Part shown: one piece after another, positions 46,319-58,235 of the stretch | Layout of the letters: every line of letters begins with the position of its first letter | Numbering within the stretch: position 1 is the stretch's first letter | From: Hydractinia symbiolongicarpus | Taxonomy: Eukaryota > Cnidaria > Hydrozoa > Anthoathecata > Hydractiniidae | NCBI RefSeq assembly: GCF_029227915.1 | Contig: NC_079875.1 | Coordinates: 9,295,001-9,359,000 of the forward strand | DNA: 64,000 bases | Reading direction: 5' to 3' | Notes under the pieces: model-generated | Database searches by the model: none | What the model was told of the DNA's origin: nothing | Seen by the model: only the letters and a program-made list of their open reading frames with translations | Made by a program: the position numbers and the translations under genes

Positions 46319-48459
46319 TTGGAATATTTTGGAATATTTTGTTGCAAATTATAAGAGTCCAATAAAAACTTAGTAGCGTTAGGCAACGGAGAATTTGTCG
46401 ACAATAATGGTCCTTCTTTAATGATTATTTCAGAGAAATAATTTGGCAATATTTTGAGGAGAGAGGAACAACCGTATACCCTGGAGATAACCACAGCGCT
46501 TGTGATGTTATTAAAAAATACTCCAAGTAAATGTGTTTAAAAACAAACTTTTGGAACAAAAATTCCAATTTAACCGCTGTAGGTATTATTCCAAGATATT
46601 TCCAGTTCAGTCAAATCCTAAAATAACTTTAAAGCATATTTTTATCAAAAAAAAAACAAAAAAAAACGCGTGCAGTAAATAAATGAGTTGCGAATCCTTG
46701 CAATGTCTCTAGTGGGATAGAAAACTAAACAAAGAAAAAAGTTAGGTGGACGCCTTTTTTATGAATATCGAAAAAAGTTAATTTTACGCAGACATAGTTG
46801 AAGCTTGAGATGTTTAAACAATGGTATAGCAGAACAGATATTGCGGTGTGATTTACATTTAAAACGTAAATTAGTAAGAGTTTCACAACATATTTCAATA
46901 ATCGATACAAATATCCTTTAGATTTCGACCTAACGGTGTATAGCATAGCCGTTTAGCATCAGCTATTTCAGTTTTCTCTTTTTTTGTAATTCCTATAAGA
47001 ATCATTAATTTTTAAGCAGTTTTTAATGCTTTTGAGCTACATATAAAGTTTATTAAAGTATTGCACCGCCTTGCTACCTATTTATCCTAGCCCATATTTA
47101 CACAAGAATCTAACCTACTAGAGGCAGTTTTATGTTCTATTCAGGTATGGCATATTATAATGCTGTGTTATTGCCTACCAGTCAGCTATGACTAGGTATT
47201 GATAGACTAAGTGTCAAAGGCATATAGTTTGTAAAGTAATTCTAAAGGCTTTTCAGCCACAAAATTGTTTGACTGTGAAGTGATATTCACAACCAGTTTT
47301 TACTTTTTACTTTTAAATAATGCGCAAGCTTATTCTGTGAAATGATGCTTGTTTATCCTATTTATGTCTGGACAATTAAGGGTCTTATATTCAGTGCATA
47401 AATCAAACCGCTTTCAATATCTAGGTAACCACTTGACCTAAGCAAATTAAAAAATTGTGCAATGTTGACACAGAGAAGAGAAATTGATATAAGGTACAAC
47501 TGATCAGCAGTTTAAGAGAAGTAATTTTTGTTTATAACGGTACGTTTTGTATGAGTTATCATACAGCCTAGTAAAATTTCAAGTAAGTCAGATAATGTGT
47601 CATGGTTGCGTAATACACTTTCCCATTTGTTAATATTTAGAATGTGTAAAAGATTTTCCTAAAATGTTTGTCTCCATCTCACCCGATCATTTTAATCGTG
47701 CGAATTGGTTTTATTGTTTTCTTTGTTAAAATTGATATTCATTCGAATGATAGTACTGAAATATGCAACAAAGGTTTAATCTGTCGAAATATGCGACGGG
47801 GATTCTGTTGTAGCAGTACTGCAGTCTGTTCCGGAGCAATATATCACGGGACAGTGATACATTTTGCTTTAAGAACTGATGTATGAATAAAAGCTAACAA
47901 TTTTCAACAAAACAACATATCAAGTCAAGTTCAAAAAACCAAAGTTTTTTTATTATCGGGGTAATTTTTAATACATCGGTGTATTATTTCCTGGTATAGT
48001 AAAAATGCCATTTTGCTCAAAATTTTTTCGTTTTTCTGAAAGTTGTCCTGATTGGACACACAAAACGAATGTTCAAAACATGGCAATATGTACTACTGTA
48101 GGTCCTTTCAGACGTGCATACGATATAACTACAATCGGCCGGAAGCGCATGCCTTTTCACTCCATTTCGGTATCATTCAATGTTGACAAGTGGCCTTTGT
48201 CGCTGAGCAGCGTAACTGATTACACATGATAACATCAACCTGCATATAAACATTTGTCATAAGTGGGGACTGGAAATACTATCTGTAGAATATGTAGCCA
48301 GCTATTTTGATTTTTCTGATTTAAACTTTTTGGTCCTTGTGTTTGGACTAAAATCTTCAGAGTTAACATATTTTATGGACAATTGTAGCTAGCAAGAACA
48401 AGCTTCTTTATGGGATATTCGTACAGAATAGTATTATCTCACTTACTAGGAAGTATAAT
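46319..48459. other. No gene recognised
   Basis: AT-rich sequence with only short frames (for example 46725-46946, 47668-47886, 48005-48229) lacking domains, repeats or splice context. Confidence 0.4.
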
Positions 48460-48614
48460 ATGACATTTACAGTGAAATTCAAAGGATTTCGGTACACATA
48501 ACACACGTAACATCACATATTTTAAGAAAAAGTATATTCTTATATTTTCTTAAAATACTTGATGTTACGTGTGTAACGTGTACTGAATCACTTGATTTTT
48601 ACAGTAAATGTCAT
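48460..48614. mobile_element. Palindromic MITE, 155 bp
   Basis: Arms of about 75 bp face each other: ATGACATTTACAGTG, GTACACATAACACACGTAAC and ATCACATATTTTAAGAAAA, answered by TTTTCTTAAAATACTTGATG, TTACGTGTGTAACGTGTAC and CAGTAAATGTCAT. Mismatches are few. Further ACGTGT repeats follow to 48650. No target duplication was identified. Confidence 0.75.
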
Positions 48615-48940
48615 GATACGTGCGATGTTACGTGTCGTTACGTGTCGTATTGAGTGTTTTGGAAACACAACATAGTATAAGCATGTCACTTTAAAACTGC
48701 TCCATAAATACAAGCTTGGAAAGACGTTCCAGCGCAGCCTTCATCTCGTTTTCGACGTCGTCGGTTCAACGATTACATTTTTGTTGTAATTGAAAACCAC
48801 TTGTTTTGTCAGCACTCATGTTTGTTGTTGTTGTCTTTACTTTTCTGAAACTAAAATGAGATAACGCGTATGTATATTATCGTATGTATTATATGTATAT
48901 CTGTATTAATAGCCGCAGAAATTTTTTGAATGTGTGTTGC

Positions 48941-48992
48941 AAGGTGTATTATATATGCAACGTAATATATATGTTGCATATATAATGCACCT
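48941..48992. repeat. Hairpin, ~20-bp arms
   Basis: AAGGTGTATTATATATGCAA and GTTGCATATATAATGCACCT face each other around a short AT loop. No gene context. Confidence 0.6.
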
Positions 48993-50275
48993 CCACCTGT
49001 GCCTTTTATTTAATTTGAAAGATATAGTATATAGTATCTTTTCAACTCAGTGTATTTTGCTGGCTACCTTGATATAGTTATTTACGTAGCTACTTTGCTA
49101 CGTAGCAACACGACCAGCAGGTTGAGTAGCCTGACTGTCCTTGTTTGACAAGAAAAACCCAACTGCGACTTTATTTGACGCAAAATCTTACCGTTGAAAC
49201 CTAATCTACCTTGTTTACATGCCTCCATGGCTAGTATTCCTGTATTTTGAATTTCCAACCAAAATGTTTGTTTTGGTGCCATGTTATCATATCACAAAAT
49301 TTTCAATTCAGACACAGAGAATGTTGTCTGTTTGGACGATTTCTGAGTGCTTCTGGACTATTTTTGTCTTTAGTGTGTGCTTTAGGAGACCTCTGTTCAA
49401 AATTTTAGACAAACAGCCACTTTCCCCTATTTGAGGGTTGGGACCCCGTTTTTGGAGAAAGGGGATCTGGGTCAGTCTCTGCTCAACTCCTCCTGTGTAT
49501 GCAACATTGAAAGAAGGGGAAAGAAGGGGAGAAAAGGGGGATTTCGGTAGTAAGGGAAATTTTTGCGCTGAAAACCTACTTGTCTCACGTAGTTGTGTGG
49601 AAGGTTGTAGCAAAACTCATTTATATATGACGTGACTAAAACTGTATGCGACTTAGCTCAACTGAAAACTGCAGAAATATAGTTGTCTTGATTGGCTAGA
49701 TTTTTACGGAGCATTTTGTAGAAATAACTATCTAAAGGGTTGGTAGTCTTAGATCTAGTATTAGATTAAATCTTAATATATTTTTGGAAACAAGAAAAAT
49801 ATCTTTCCTATGATGCGCAATATATAGAGATACTTTTCACAGTCTCCACAAGATTTAAATTAGTTAGAATAAAAAGTCATTTAAAAATAAAGAAATGTAG
49901 CTAAATAACGCCTACCTGCCAACCCACTATATGTCGCTTTTTTCTCGCAAAACTGCAGCTTACAATTTAGCGAAACAGATTTTTCGGAGGTTAAATTACC
50001 TTGCAAAGTTTTGAGGAACAATTTACGGAACAAAAATAGGAAAGAAAGAGGAACTATCTACGCTTTGTGTTAGAATATCGCCAGCTTCAACACAATAATA
50101 AGATTCGTTTTAACTTTATGTGATACAAAGAATGCAACAGCAGCCGGAATTGTACGGTCCATTAAATATTAAACAGCATAATATTTTTTTAAAGAATTCT
50201 AAAATGCGCGAACAAAATGTTAAATAAACAGCAAAGGGGTGTTTGAATAATGACGTGGAGAAGAACTTAACTTAC
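48993..50275. other. No gene recognised
   Basis: Downstream side (minus strand) of the orphan RING exon. I looked for a B-box/coiled-coil second exon here and found none. Frames 49219-49434, 49308-49613 and 49438-49635 overlap one another and have no support. Confidence 0.4.
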
Positions 50276-50523
50276 AGCTTATTCAAAATATCAACAAATG
50301 AGTATACAGTCATTAACGTCTCGTCTTTACTCAATTTTGTCATTTTAGGACATCTTAATGGACAGGGCAGCTCAGCACTTCCGTCTTCTTTGAACACCAA
50401 AATGCTATCTAAACAATCTTGGCAATACGTATGTCCACAATGTAAGTGTTTTGGATTGTTATATGTTTCTAAGCATATCTTGCATTCCAATATTGCAGCA
50501 AGGTCAACTGTTGATAAAGACAT
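50276..50523 (-). CDS. RING-finger exon of a TRIM-like gene (orphan or truncated)
   Basis: ATG at 50523 opens LAAILECKICLETYNNPKHL, then HCGHTYCQDCL and CPLRCP: a C3HC4 RING of TRIM type, about 83 residues. The exon ends AAGCT|GTAAGT, the same position and phase as the donor of exon 1 in the paralogue at 62642-62928. The paralogue's second exon (B-boxes) follows after ~300 bp; here none is visible down to the truncated pseudogene copies at 43-44 kb, which lack B-boxes. The RING cysteines and histidine are intact, so the exon may be recent or still used with an undetected partner exon. A RING alone would be a candidate E3 ligase module. Confidence 0.75.
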
Positions 50524-53519
50524 TGAATATTGCTAATTTTTCTAAAAAATCAAGTTTGTCCTTATAAATATAAATCTATGTCCGCCAGCAGTATTGGTAT
50601 TGTTCACCTCAATAAAATACACGTACATCTTCAATATTTGAAATACAAGAAATGAGAATGAAGACAATACTAATTTTTATAACCAATTTTCTCTACGTTC
50701 AACAATCTCAATGATAAAAAGCAGTTAATTTCACAATCTTCATGACACTGATGCGTATGCTTTCCTAAAATCCCAAGTCACTTTATTGATATTTCAGAAC
50801 TTAACATAGAGGCTGTTTCAGGTTGTAATTACAACAGCAAGTAAAATTAATAAACTAGCTACCTAAAATTTCATATCCTAAATTTCGATGTTGATTTAAG
50901 TGGTCCAAAAGATTTCACTTCGGTTGAATTTTTTTTCACTTTGGAAAATGTCGATACAAATTCCAATTCGAATCTTTTAGGCCTTCCATTATATTTACTG
51001 CGCACTCAGAATCTGTATAATCTATGTATTATCAGAATAAGTCGTGTGCGATGTTAGTTAAAATATTACGGGGAGAAAAGAAAACGAGGACACTAAAAGC
51101 TATAGCCTTCTATCTATATTTACGAATATATACCTAGCTAAATATTAAGTCAAGATAACTACATTTCATTTTCCGGAAACATGTTATCAATCGAATAGAA
51201 CTTAAAGCGTATTTTAAATATCTTGAAATGCTGTGTTTCTTGATTAAAACAAAATTTTGTTTTTTATTAACCAACTCGCAAGTTTAAATACGTTTTATTA
51301 CTCTGCTACCTTTTTGCGCGAAAACAGATAGACAGACTAGTTTGTACATATTTGAGTCATTATTCATCTCTGAGTTATGTCGAAACACAAAATTAATATA
51401 TTTTTAATTCATTTTATCACAACTGGATACTTGAACATCAGTGGTATTAGAAGGAAGGATAATCTAGTCAAATATATAGTAAACAAATTGCGGTTCAAAC
51501 TTGCCCTAAAAGTCTGGAATTAAAGAAAATGAACAAGATTTCTACTTACTCTTCTACTTTTTTACTTACTTTTTGCTAGAAAGAGAAAAGCGAAGGCATA
51601 TATTTTTATAACAGTCATTAGTTGCTTTTTCCTTTCATATTTTACTTTTGTATATACAGATATGTTGCAATGAACGAAATGCCATTTATTTATCTGTTTG
51701 CTAGCATTACCATAAACACAACACTAACGTCAATGCAATTTGTGAAATGAAAATTGTTTGTTGGTAAAGTGCTTAATTGCCTCAGGTTCTCCATCGTAGG
51801 AGGTTTCTTGTGATCTTTGTTGTTTTGTTACTATTGGTATTATTATTAATATTATTAATTAATTAATTGCACCATATTTATACCCTAGTCCAACGCATTC
51901 TGTCTTTTCTATATTCTGCCTGTAGTTCAATGGCGAAACTGTTATACGTGACAGTCTAAAAGTACAGGTGAAAAGTTTTAGCAATGATAAAGAGTTATAT
52001 GCTATATCAAAACTCTCGATTCAGGCCTCTCGAGACGTTGCCAAGATTTTTTACTTTTTAACGACTTCTTGTGTTCTTTACTATTGTTTTCAAAAAGAAA
52101 TGCATGCACAACAATTTTCCTATGACAACTATGAGGATAAGAAAATAAGGTTTTGACCACAAACTCACTCAGTTAAAAAACGGTTTGGTATTTGAAGTAT
52201 GGTAAATTGAGAATTTAGTAATAGTTAGGAGAAGATCATTTTTAATTTCTAATATGTTTCCTTGCTCCCATTGTGGTGAAATAATAATAAAGTAATAAAG
52301 CAATAAAGCACAACTGATAAGTATGACAGAAGTTAATAAAGATGAATTGTAACATACAAAACAAAAGTGAAATAATTGCAGTTCTTTTTGTCAATCAATT
52401 GACGTAGTTTTTTACAATACGTTAAGTATACTTGTGTTCAAACAGTGCATTTTCTTGCATTCTGACATTTTTTAACCTATTACTGCATAATATTTCAACA
52501 ATTTGTGAACTAGAATGAATTCCAACAAAAGTCCAGTCTTTGAATATACTCCGTCTGCGCATAGTAAAACTAGCTATAGTGAGAATACAGTTTTCTTCCG
52601 GTAATTTGAACACTAGATAACCCGAATTTTCATTACCTGGAATCATTTTGTTGGGTCCCTTAAACTTTTGTTTGTACTTTCTCGCAAACTAACTTAAAAA
52701 CTCCGGTTAACCTCGGATAACTCGAACATTCGTTAACTCGATCCATTTTTATCCCTGTTGAAGGTAATTTCTTCGGTTTACTTGAACTTCTTTTTCGAGA
52801 ACAGGAAATCGAAGACTAGATAAATGTCAGATTTTACTTCAGTTTTAGTTTAACTCCTGATGTAACATAGATAAATAATGTTTCCTATCAAGGAAAATAT
52901 TCAATTTACAAGACTTGGTTGTCTTTTTTATAGCCAAGATTGCACCTTTTTCAGGTGAAAAAAATCAAGAAATTAACAGAAAGTAAAGATCTTTCTGTTT
53001 AAGCTGGAATCCTACAAATCAAATTGCTGTTTTTTGAAAAAAAATCAAAAGAGATGAAATTTCTCAGATATAGAAAATGATAACTTTATCGGACTCAAAA
53101 TTCATCGTAGTATGCAAATCTAAAATTTGTTTTTCTTAAACACATCTGTTGTCATATATTCTTCTTTATGTGACACCCTGTATGGATAAAAATCATAAAT
53201 TTTAAGCAAAAAAATCGAAAAGTTCGTCCACACCTGCGAATCATCTTTCGCCGTAAGGTCTTTCGGCTATTCCATAGCCCCAATATTGTTGGTCCGTACT
53301 TTCTACACGGCTTGTAAACTTATTTTTTTTGTCATAATTTGTAAGTAAGAGCCTCACATCAGTAGTTTGGTTAGTTTAGTGTCTGATGGAAGGTGAAAGT
53401 TTAGCTGTATTGCAATGGAGAAGAAAGATAAAGAAGAAGAAGACAGGGTGATGCAGGACGTTGTATAAAGCAGAGGAGTAAGAAAGTGTATGGTAGAAAG
53501 AAGAGAAATACAAATAAAG
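50524..53519. other. No gene recognised; possible pogo/Tigger-like TIR fragment
   Basis: Mostly unremarkable AT-rich DNA. At 52700-52800 phrases such as GGATAACTCGAACATTCG and TTAACTCGATCC resemble the terminal repeats of Tc1/mariner-related pogo/Tigger elements. The match is from memory and weak. Frames at 51968-52156 and 52422-52646 have no support. Confidence 0.3.
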
Positions 53520-55000
53520 TGAAAAAAGCTGCATAAGATACTGTTGTCGAGGTTGTAGAAATTTTTCGGAGTCGAATATTGAACCAGTTGTTGACATTGA
53601 ATTGGGGACTGTCTCAGCTCCAAAATCTGCTTCATCTGATAAAGTGGTAGATATTGATATAGATCAGAAAGAACACCAATCAATCACAGGATTCAGAATG
53701 CTGGAAATGACCATAGTGTCGCTACTTGCTTGTCCAAGCTTTTTTAATGTCGGTTCGATGCAGTTGACTGAGGTTGCTGAGAAAAAGAAGGGACTCTCGT
53801 CTTGTCTGAAAATTCATTGTGATAGATGCACATTTGACCATGAATTTAACACCTCTCCTGCTTTAACTATCAACAAGGATAGTAAACGTAGAGGCATGCT
53901 TACTATGGAAGTGAGTGCTAGAGTTGTGTATGGTTTCCGTAACATCGGTATTGGATTTTCATTGTTGACAAAATTGTGTGGTTTTTTGAACATGCCCCCA
54001 CCAATGACAAAGGCAGACTATGACAAAATGGGCAACAGAATCAAAAGTATTTCAAAAAGCATTGCTGAAAAATGCATGTCTGATGCAGCAACATCTTTGC
54101 GCAAGGGTAAAAAATCAGCTGACGTCAGTGTATCAATGGACGGCACATGGCAGCGCAAAGTATTTTCTTCGACACTTGGTGTCATCACTGCAATCTCAAT
54201 TGATTCAGGAAAGGTGTTTGATACAGCCATTCTCTCAAAAATCTGTAAGGGCTGTACCAGAATGGCAAACATTGCCAAAACAGACCCGAAGAGCCATGAG
54301 TTGTTGAAGTTAACACACAACTGTGATTTAAACTACACAGAATCGTCACCCGCAATGGAAACTGCCGGAGCGTTGAAAATCTTTGGAAGATCTGATGAAA
54401 ACCATGGCTTGTACTACACAAAATTATATGGAGATGGGGATAGTAAAGCCTTCCCAGCTGTTCAACATATCTATGGTGATAAAAAACCAATAAAGAAACT
54501 CAAACATAATGCCAAAGGTCTTGGAGGTAGGGGTAGATTAACAGATGCCAAGATTGATGCATTGCAGAATTATTTTGCGTCAAAATGTTGGTGAACTTGT
54601 TGAAATGAGAAAATCGTGCTTGGCGTCCATGTTTCACGTTTCTAATTACCATGATTTGTGTCCAAATTCCTACGACTCTTGGTGTCAGTATCAACGGGAC
54701 AAGATCAACAATGCTAATATCTATAAGTCAAAGAGTGAATTATTAATTGAAGTTCGAAAAGCAGTTCTCCCAATTTACATGGACTTCTGTAAAGAAGAGA
54801 TGTTGAAGAAGTGCCTGCATGGAAAAAAGCAGTACTTCAATCAGTCGTTTAAGAGCACAATTTGGAACAGCACAGACCTAAGCACACTATGTTTTGGGGT
54901 GTGTGATGCCATCAGCCATTTCAATTATGGACAAAAAGCGGCTTTAGACACCATGAAATTGCTCAACATCAATGTTGGGAGGAAACGACAAAATTATTGA
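53520..55000 (+). pseudogene. Mutator-like (MULE) transposase-domain protein, broken
   Basis: The main frame (to 54594) has the hallmarks of the metazoan Mutator-like transposase domain. These are VSMDGTWQRK with the first catalytic Asp, a C-x2-C pair (ICKGC), HNCDLNYTESSPAMETAGA, and YGDGDSKAF with the second Asp. After KKL a stretch of ~15-20 residues normally carrying Cys/His and RxG is missing (deletion near 54505-54515). The frame then shifts at ~54590. The C-terminal part continues in another frame (54590-55000): DSWCQYQRDK, KCLHGKKQYFNQSF, GVCDAISHFNYGQKAAL. The nominal start at 53602 is TTG; the first ATG is at 53698 and the frame extends left to ~53520. It is therefore a transposase relic and not functional as it stands. 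No terminal inverted repeats were found. Confidence 0.85.
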
Positions 55001-55559
55001 AACGGAAGGAACTTTATATGAAGCTGGTGGTTTTTGAACATGTTAAGACAGCTCTTGCTATTTTCATTTTGTTTAGTATAAAATTTATTGTTTTTTTTAA
55101 CGGTTTCGGCTTATCCTTATCTAATACTATTTTGTAAGTCATTTCAGCTACAGTATTATTTTTTTGAGGAAATTCAGAAAGAAATTATAAGAAAGTTATT
55201 TTGCCGCTTTGCGATTTTGAAAAACATAGGATACTGTTATACATAGACAGTAAAAATAGTATAAGATCACAGATTAGGATATGATTGAAGTTCCTACCGA
55301 TTTTCAGACTATTTTGACGCCACTGCGAGACCGCCATTATTGATTTTTCAAAGTTTTTTTTTCTACAGCTTTTTGAAATCTTATGCATCACCTAAGCCTG
55401 AAAAATCAATATGAAAGTGTTTATTTCTGAAATATTACTTAATTAGTAGGATTCACTTTAATGAATCCTCAAAAAAGAGTAAAAAGAGTTTTTTTGTATG
55501 CCTGAGTTATTAATTAACTCAGACAAAAGTTTACAAATATTTTATTTTCGTTGATGTTC

Positions 55560-55770
55560 TTCAAGTAAATTGTTGATAATTCCATTCCGAGTGATATCAT
55601 ATGCCGTGTTATATGATGCTGATTACAGTGACTTAACACATTTGACATGACCACCAGTAGATGTCATATGCAACGCTGTTTCACCGTTATCCCTAACAGA
55701 ATATTTGTTTGTACTTAAAGTTTCATGCTGCTGCAAGGGCAACAATCCTCAGAGTGCATTGTTAATTGTC
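55560..55770 (-). pseudogene. Ankyrin-repeat fragment, decayed
   Basis: Minus-strand text gives RDNGETALHMTSTGGHVKCV, a recognisable ankyrin repeat (TALH, GGH), then a stop. Next comes a piece with NTAYDITRNGIINNLLEEH, similar in arrangement to the C-terminal cap of the ankyrin relic at 57553 (NETAYDLAKN). Stops and shifts make it a relic. Confidence 0.6.
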
Positions 55771-56419
55771 ATGTCTTCTTATCACGTCAATCTTTACTGT
55801 CAAAAGACGAAACCAAAAACTTTATCTTGTGACGGCAATGGGCCACGATTTCGCCCCGTTTAGTCAATAAGTTCGGCCCTGTGTATGTTGCAATTTCAAA
55901 CTTTTCGTCTAATCACAACGGACATGTTTTTCTTTCCGGTTTATACTCCTGTACTTTCTTAATGATTCGCCAATTACACGGGGATTCTTTCCTTCTTTTT
56001 TCTTGTTCCAAAACTCTGTAGAAAGAGATGTACTATTTTGGTATTTTTAGTGTTAAACGATTGCTTATGGCTGGCGTATTTCTTTTTAAACGTTGTATCA
56101 CAAAGTCCTATATATTTTGTTGCCTCGTTATTGTCCGTAAATTGGCTTCGTAAATAATGTTTTTTGAGTGTATTTTATTGAATCCAACACACATAATATA
56201 TAGCTCTCCCTGTCGAGCACTCTAGATGCGCGATTCACTTTCACATACTAGACATATATTGCTCCAATTGCTGTCGAGCACTGTTTAGAACCGCAACTCA
56301 AATTAAAAAACTTACACTAGAATACTCAAAAAAAACATCCCGTTACCAACCAAGAATGAATACAAGATACAATTAACATCAAAGGTCGAAATCTTTATTA
56401 AACTTATGCGATAGAAAAC

Positions 56420-57030
56420 GCTTGCATACCTGGGAAAACTTAATGGAAACCCTGTCAACAACTATGGTCTCCCAACGAGAAAATGTCCACCCGCTTTGGA
56501 ACAATTAGCTGAGTTTGAAAACCACATGATGAAAATGGTCAAAAACATCCAATTTAGAAATGCCCGCAATGAGTTCTTTAAAAAACTCTCTGACGACGTG
56601 AAAAACATAAGGACAAGCGACAAGATATATGCCCTGCAGATAAATCTTGCAACATCTACATAATGGACAGCAACAACTACAAAAGATTGCTTGTTGAAAA
56701 CTTCACAAAGGAGTACAAAAAGCTGATAATAAGAAGGCCAACCGTATCAATAACGAAAGTAAAGTTATTAAAAAAAGATTGTCAATCCATGACAGAATCG
56801 AAACCATACAAGAATCTGAAGCATACATATAGCAATAAAGGACCACAAAGAAAATTTTCCAAACAAAAATTCATGCCGTCTAATCAACTCATCAAAAACT
56901 GACCTTGGAAAAATTAGCAAATATGTTTTAGATAAAAGCAACATGAAAAGTTTGGAATCCACTAAAGTCGGCCAATGGAAAAATTCGGTTGTATATTGGT
57001 TCAAAGAAATACGCAATTACAATCGTATTA
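56420..57030 (+). pseudogene. Reverse-transcriptase ORF relic of a retroelement
   Basis: Pieces in different frames line up as one protein. LNGNPVNNYGLPTRKCPPA and FKKLSDDVKNIRTSDKIYAL come from 56430-56640. VENFTKEYKKADNKKAN and IQESEAYI follow after a frameshift. AIKDHKENFPNKNSCRLINS, DLGKISKYVLD and GQWKNSVVYWFKEI follow after a further shift. This order (DKIYxL, IxxKDHKxNF, CRLIN, GxISKxxLD, QWKNT...WF) is what precedes the catalytic RT core in a retroelement family common in cnidarian genomes. The core itself (FDxxxFYPSI and onward) is missing: the element is truncated at ~57030. Superfamily not assigned. Confidence 0.7.
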
Positions 57031-57552
57031 TGTATATTATTAAGTAGTAACGTAAATGCGAAGGATAATGCAAAATGCACGCATTGATAAAAGACATCGC
57101 ATAAACAACAACGTCCTACAAATTTGATGCTCAACTTCCCATCTGAATTGGATATGGCTCTTATTTTGTATTATTTTTAAACAGGATATTAATATAATTA
57201 CGTCATTACAGCTATAAAACGGATGATAATTTCGAAAGGAATTATCAAAAAGCGCAGCACTGTTTAGAAGCATATGGAACTGCGGGCGAGGTTGGACTAT
57301 TACCCATTATGTCTCAATAAAATTAAACTTGATCATTAACATGTTTAAACTTGTGATAAAAATAAGAAAAATAAAAGTTCTAACCTCGCGATATGTAGAA
57401 TTTATGTGAAAATTCGACAAAACGTTATGAAAATATAATTTAGCGTTAAAAGTAACCAAAATGATAAAAATTTAGGTGATTCCGAAGCAGTTTTTTATTG
57501 CACGGTAGAAACAGTTCTTTGGAATAATTGACCAAACTTTCAATTTTTTATG

Positions 57553-58235
57553 TTACTTAAATAAACGTTTAGTAGGTTCAGGTAGGTTTTTAGCAAGATC
57601 ATAAGCTGTTTCATTACGTCTGTTTCGTATGTTCACATCAATGCCTGGTGTCGATAACAGAAATTTAACACATTCAACATGACCATTTTTAGATGCATAA
57701 TGTAATGGAGTGTAACCGTCAAAGTTTCGCATGTTAATATCAATACCTGGTATCGATAACAGCAATTTAACACATTCAATGTGACTGTTACTAGATGCCT
57801 CATGTAATGGCGTGCAACCGCAATCGTTTCGTATGTTTACATTAATACCTGGTATCGATAACAGCAACTTAACACATTCCATATGACCATTACTAGATTG
57901 CTTCATATAATGGCGTGTTTTCGTCAAAGTCGCTGTAGTTAATATTTGTGACGTCATGATTAATTAGAACTTTTAAAACATTATGATGACCACAACTAGC
58001 ACTGATGTGATATGCATTCCATGTATTGCTTTCCGTAGCATACACATCACTACCAGCATCTATCAAAACTTTCACTATTGATGGTTGTGTTGTGGTATGC
58101 TGCTCCTATCAACAGTGTACTTTTATAACGATTTCTTATTGTAACGATATTTGGATTGTTGATAAGAATTGAACTTAATGTTCCAATATCTTCATCTTTT
58201 ATCATTTTTTCAAGTTCTAGATTAAGTAATAATTA
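57553..58235 (-). pseudogene. Ankyrin-repeat protein with two frameshifts
   Basis: From an ATG at ~58220 (KDEDIGTLSSILINNPNIV) the frame shifts near 58077. It resumes at KVLIDAGSDVYATESNTWNA and runs through HDVTNINYSDFDENTPLYEA. It shifts again by one extra base near 57897 and continues SSNGHMECVKLLLSIPGINV to the stop at 57553. There are about five to six ankyrin repeats, each with TPLH/TPLY and GHxECVKxLLS. The last three repeats share a nearly identical unit with SIPGIDVNxRN, a sign of recent internal duplication. Long coherent reading either side of each break suggests a young pseudogene or assembly errors in an intact gene. Confidence 0.8.

Noticed and set aside
50243-50536. Plus-strand 97-residue frame
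   Set aside because: Shadow of the minus-strand RING exon.
53354-53683. Minus-strand 109- and 73-residue Ser/Leu/Tyr-rich frames
   Set aside because: Overlap the upstream end of the Mutator-like transposase frame and have no recognisable domain.
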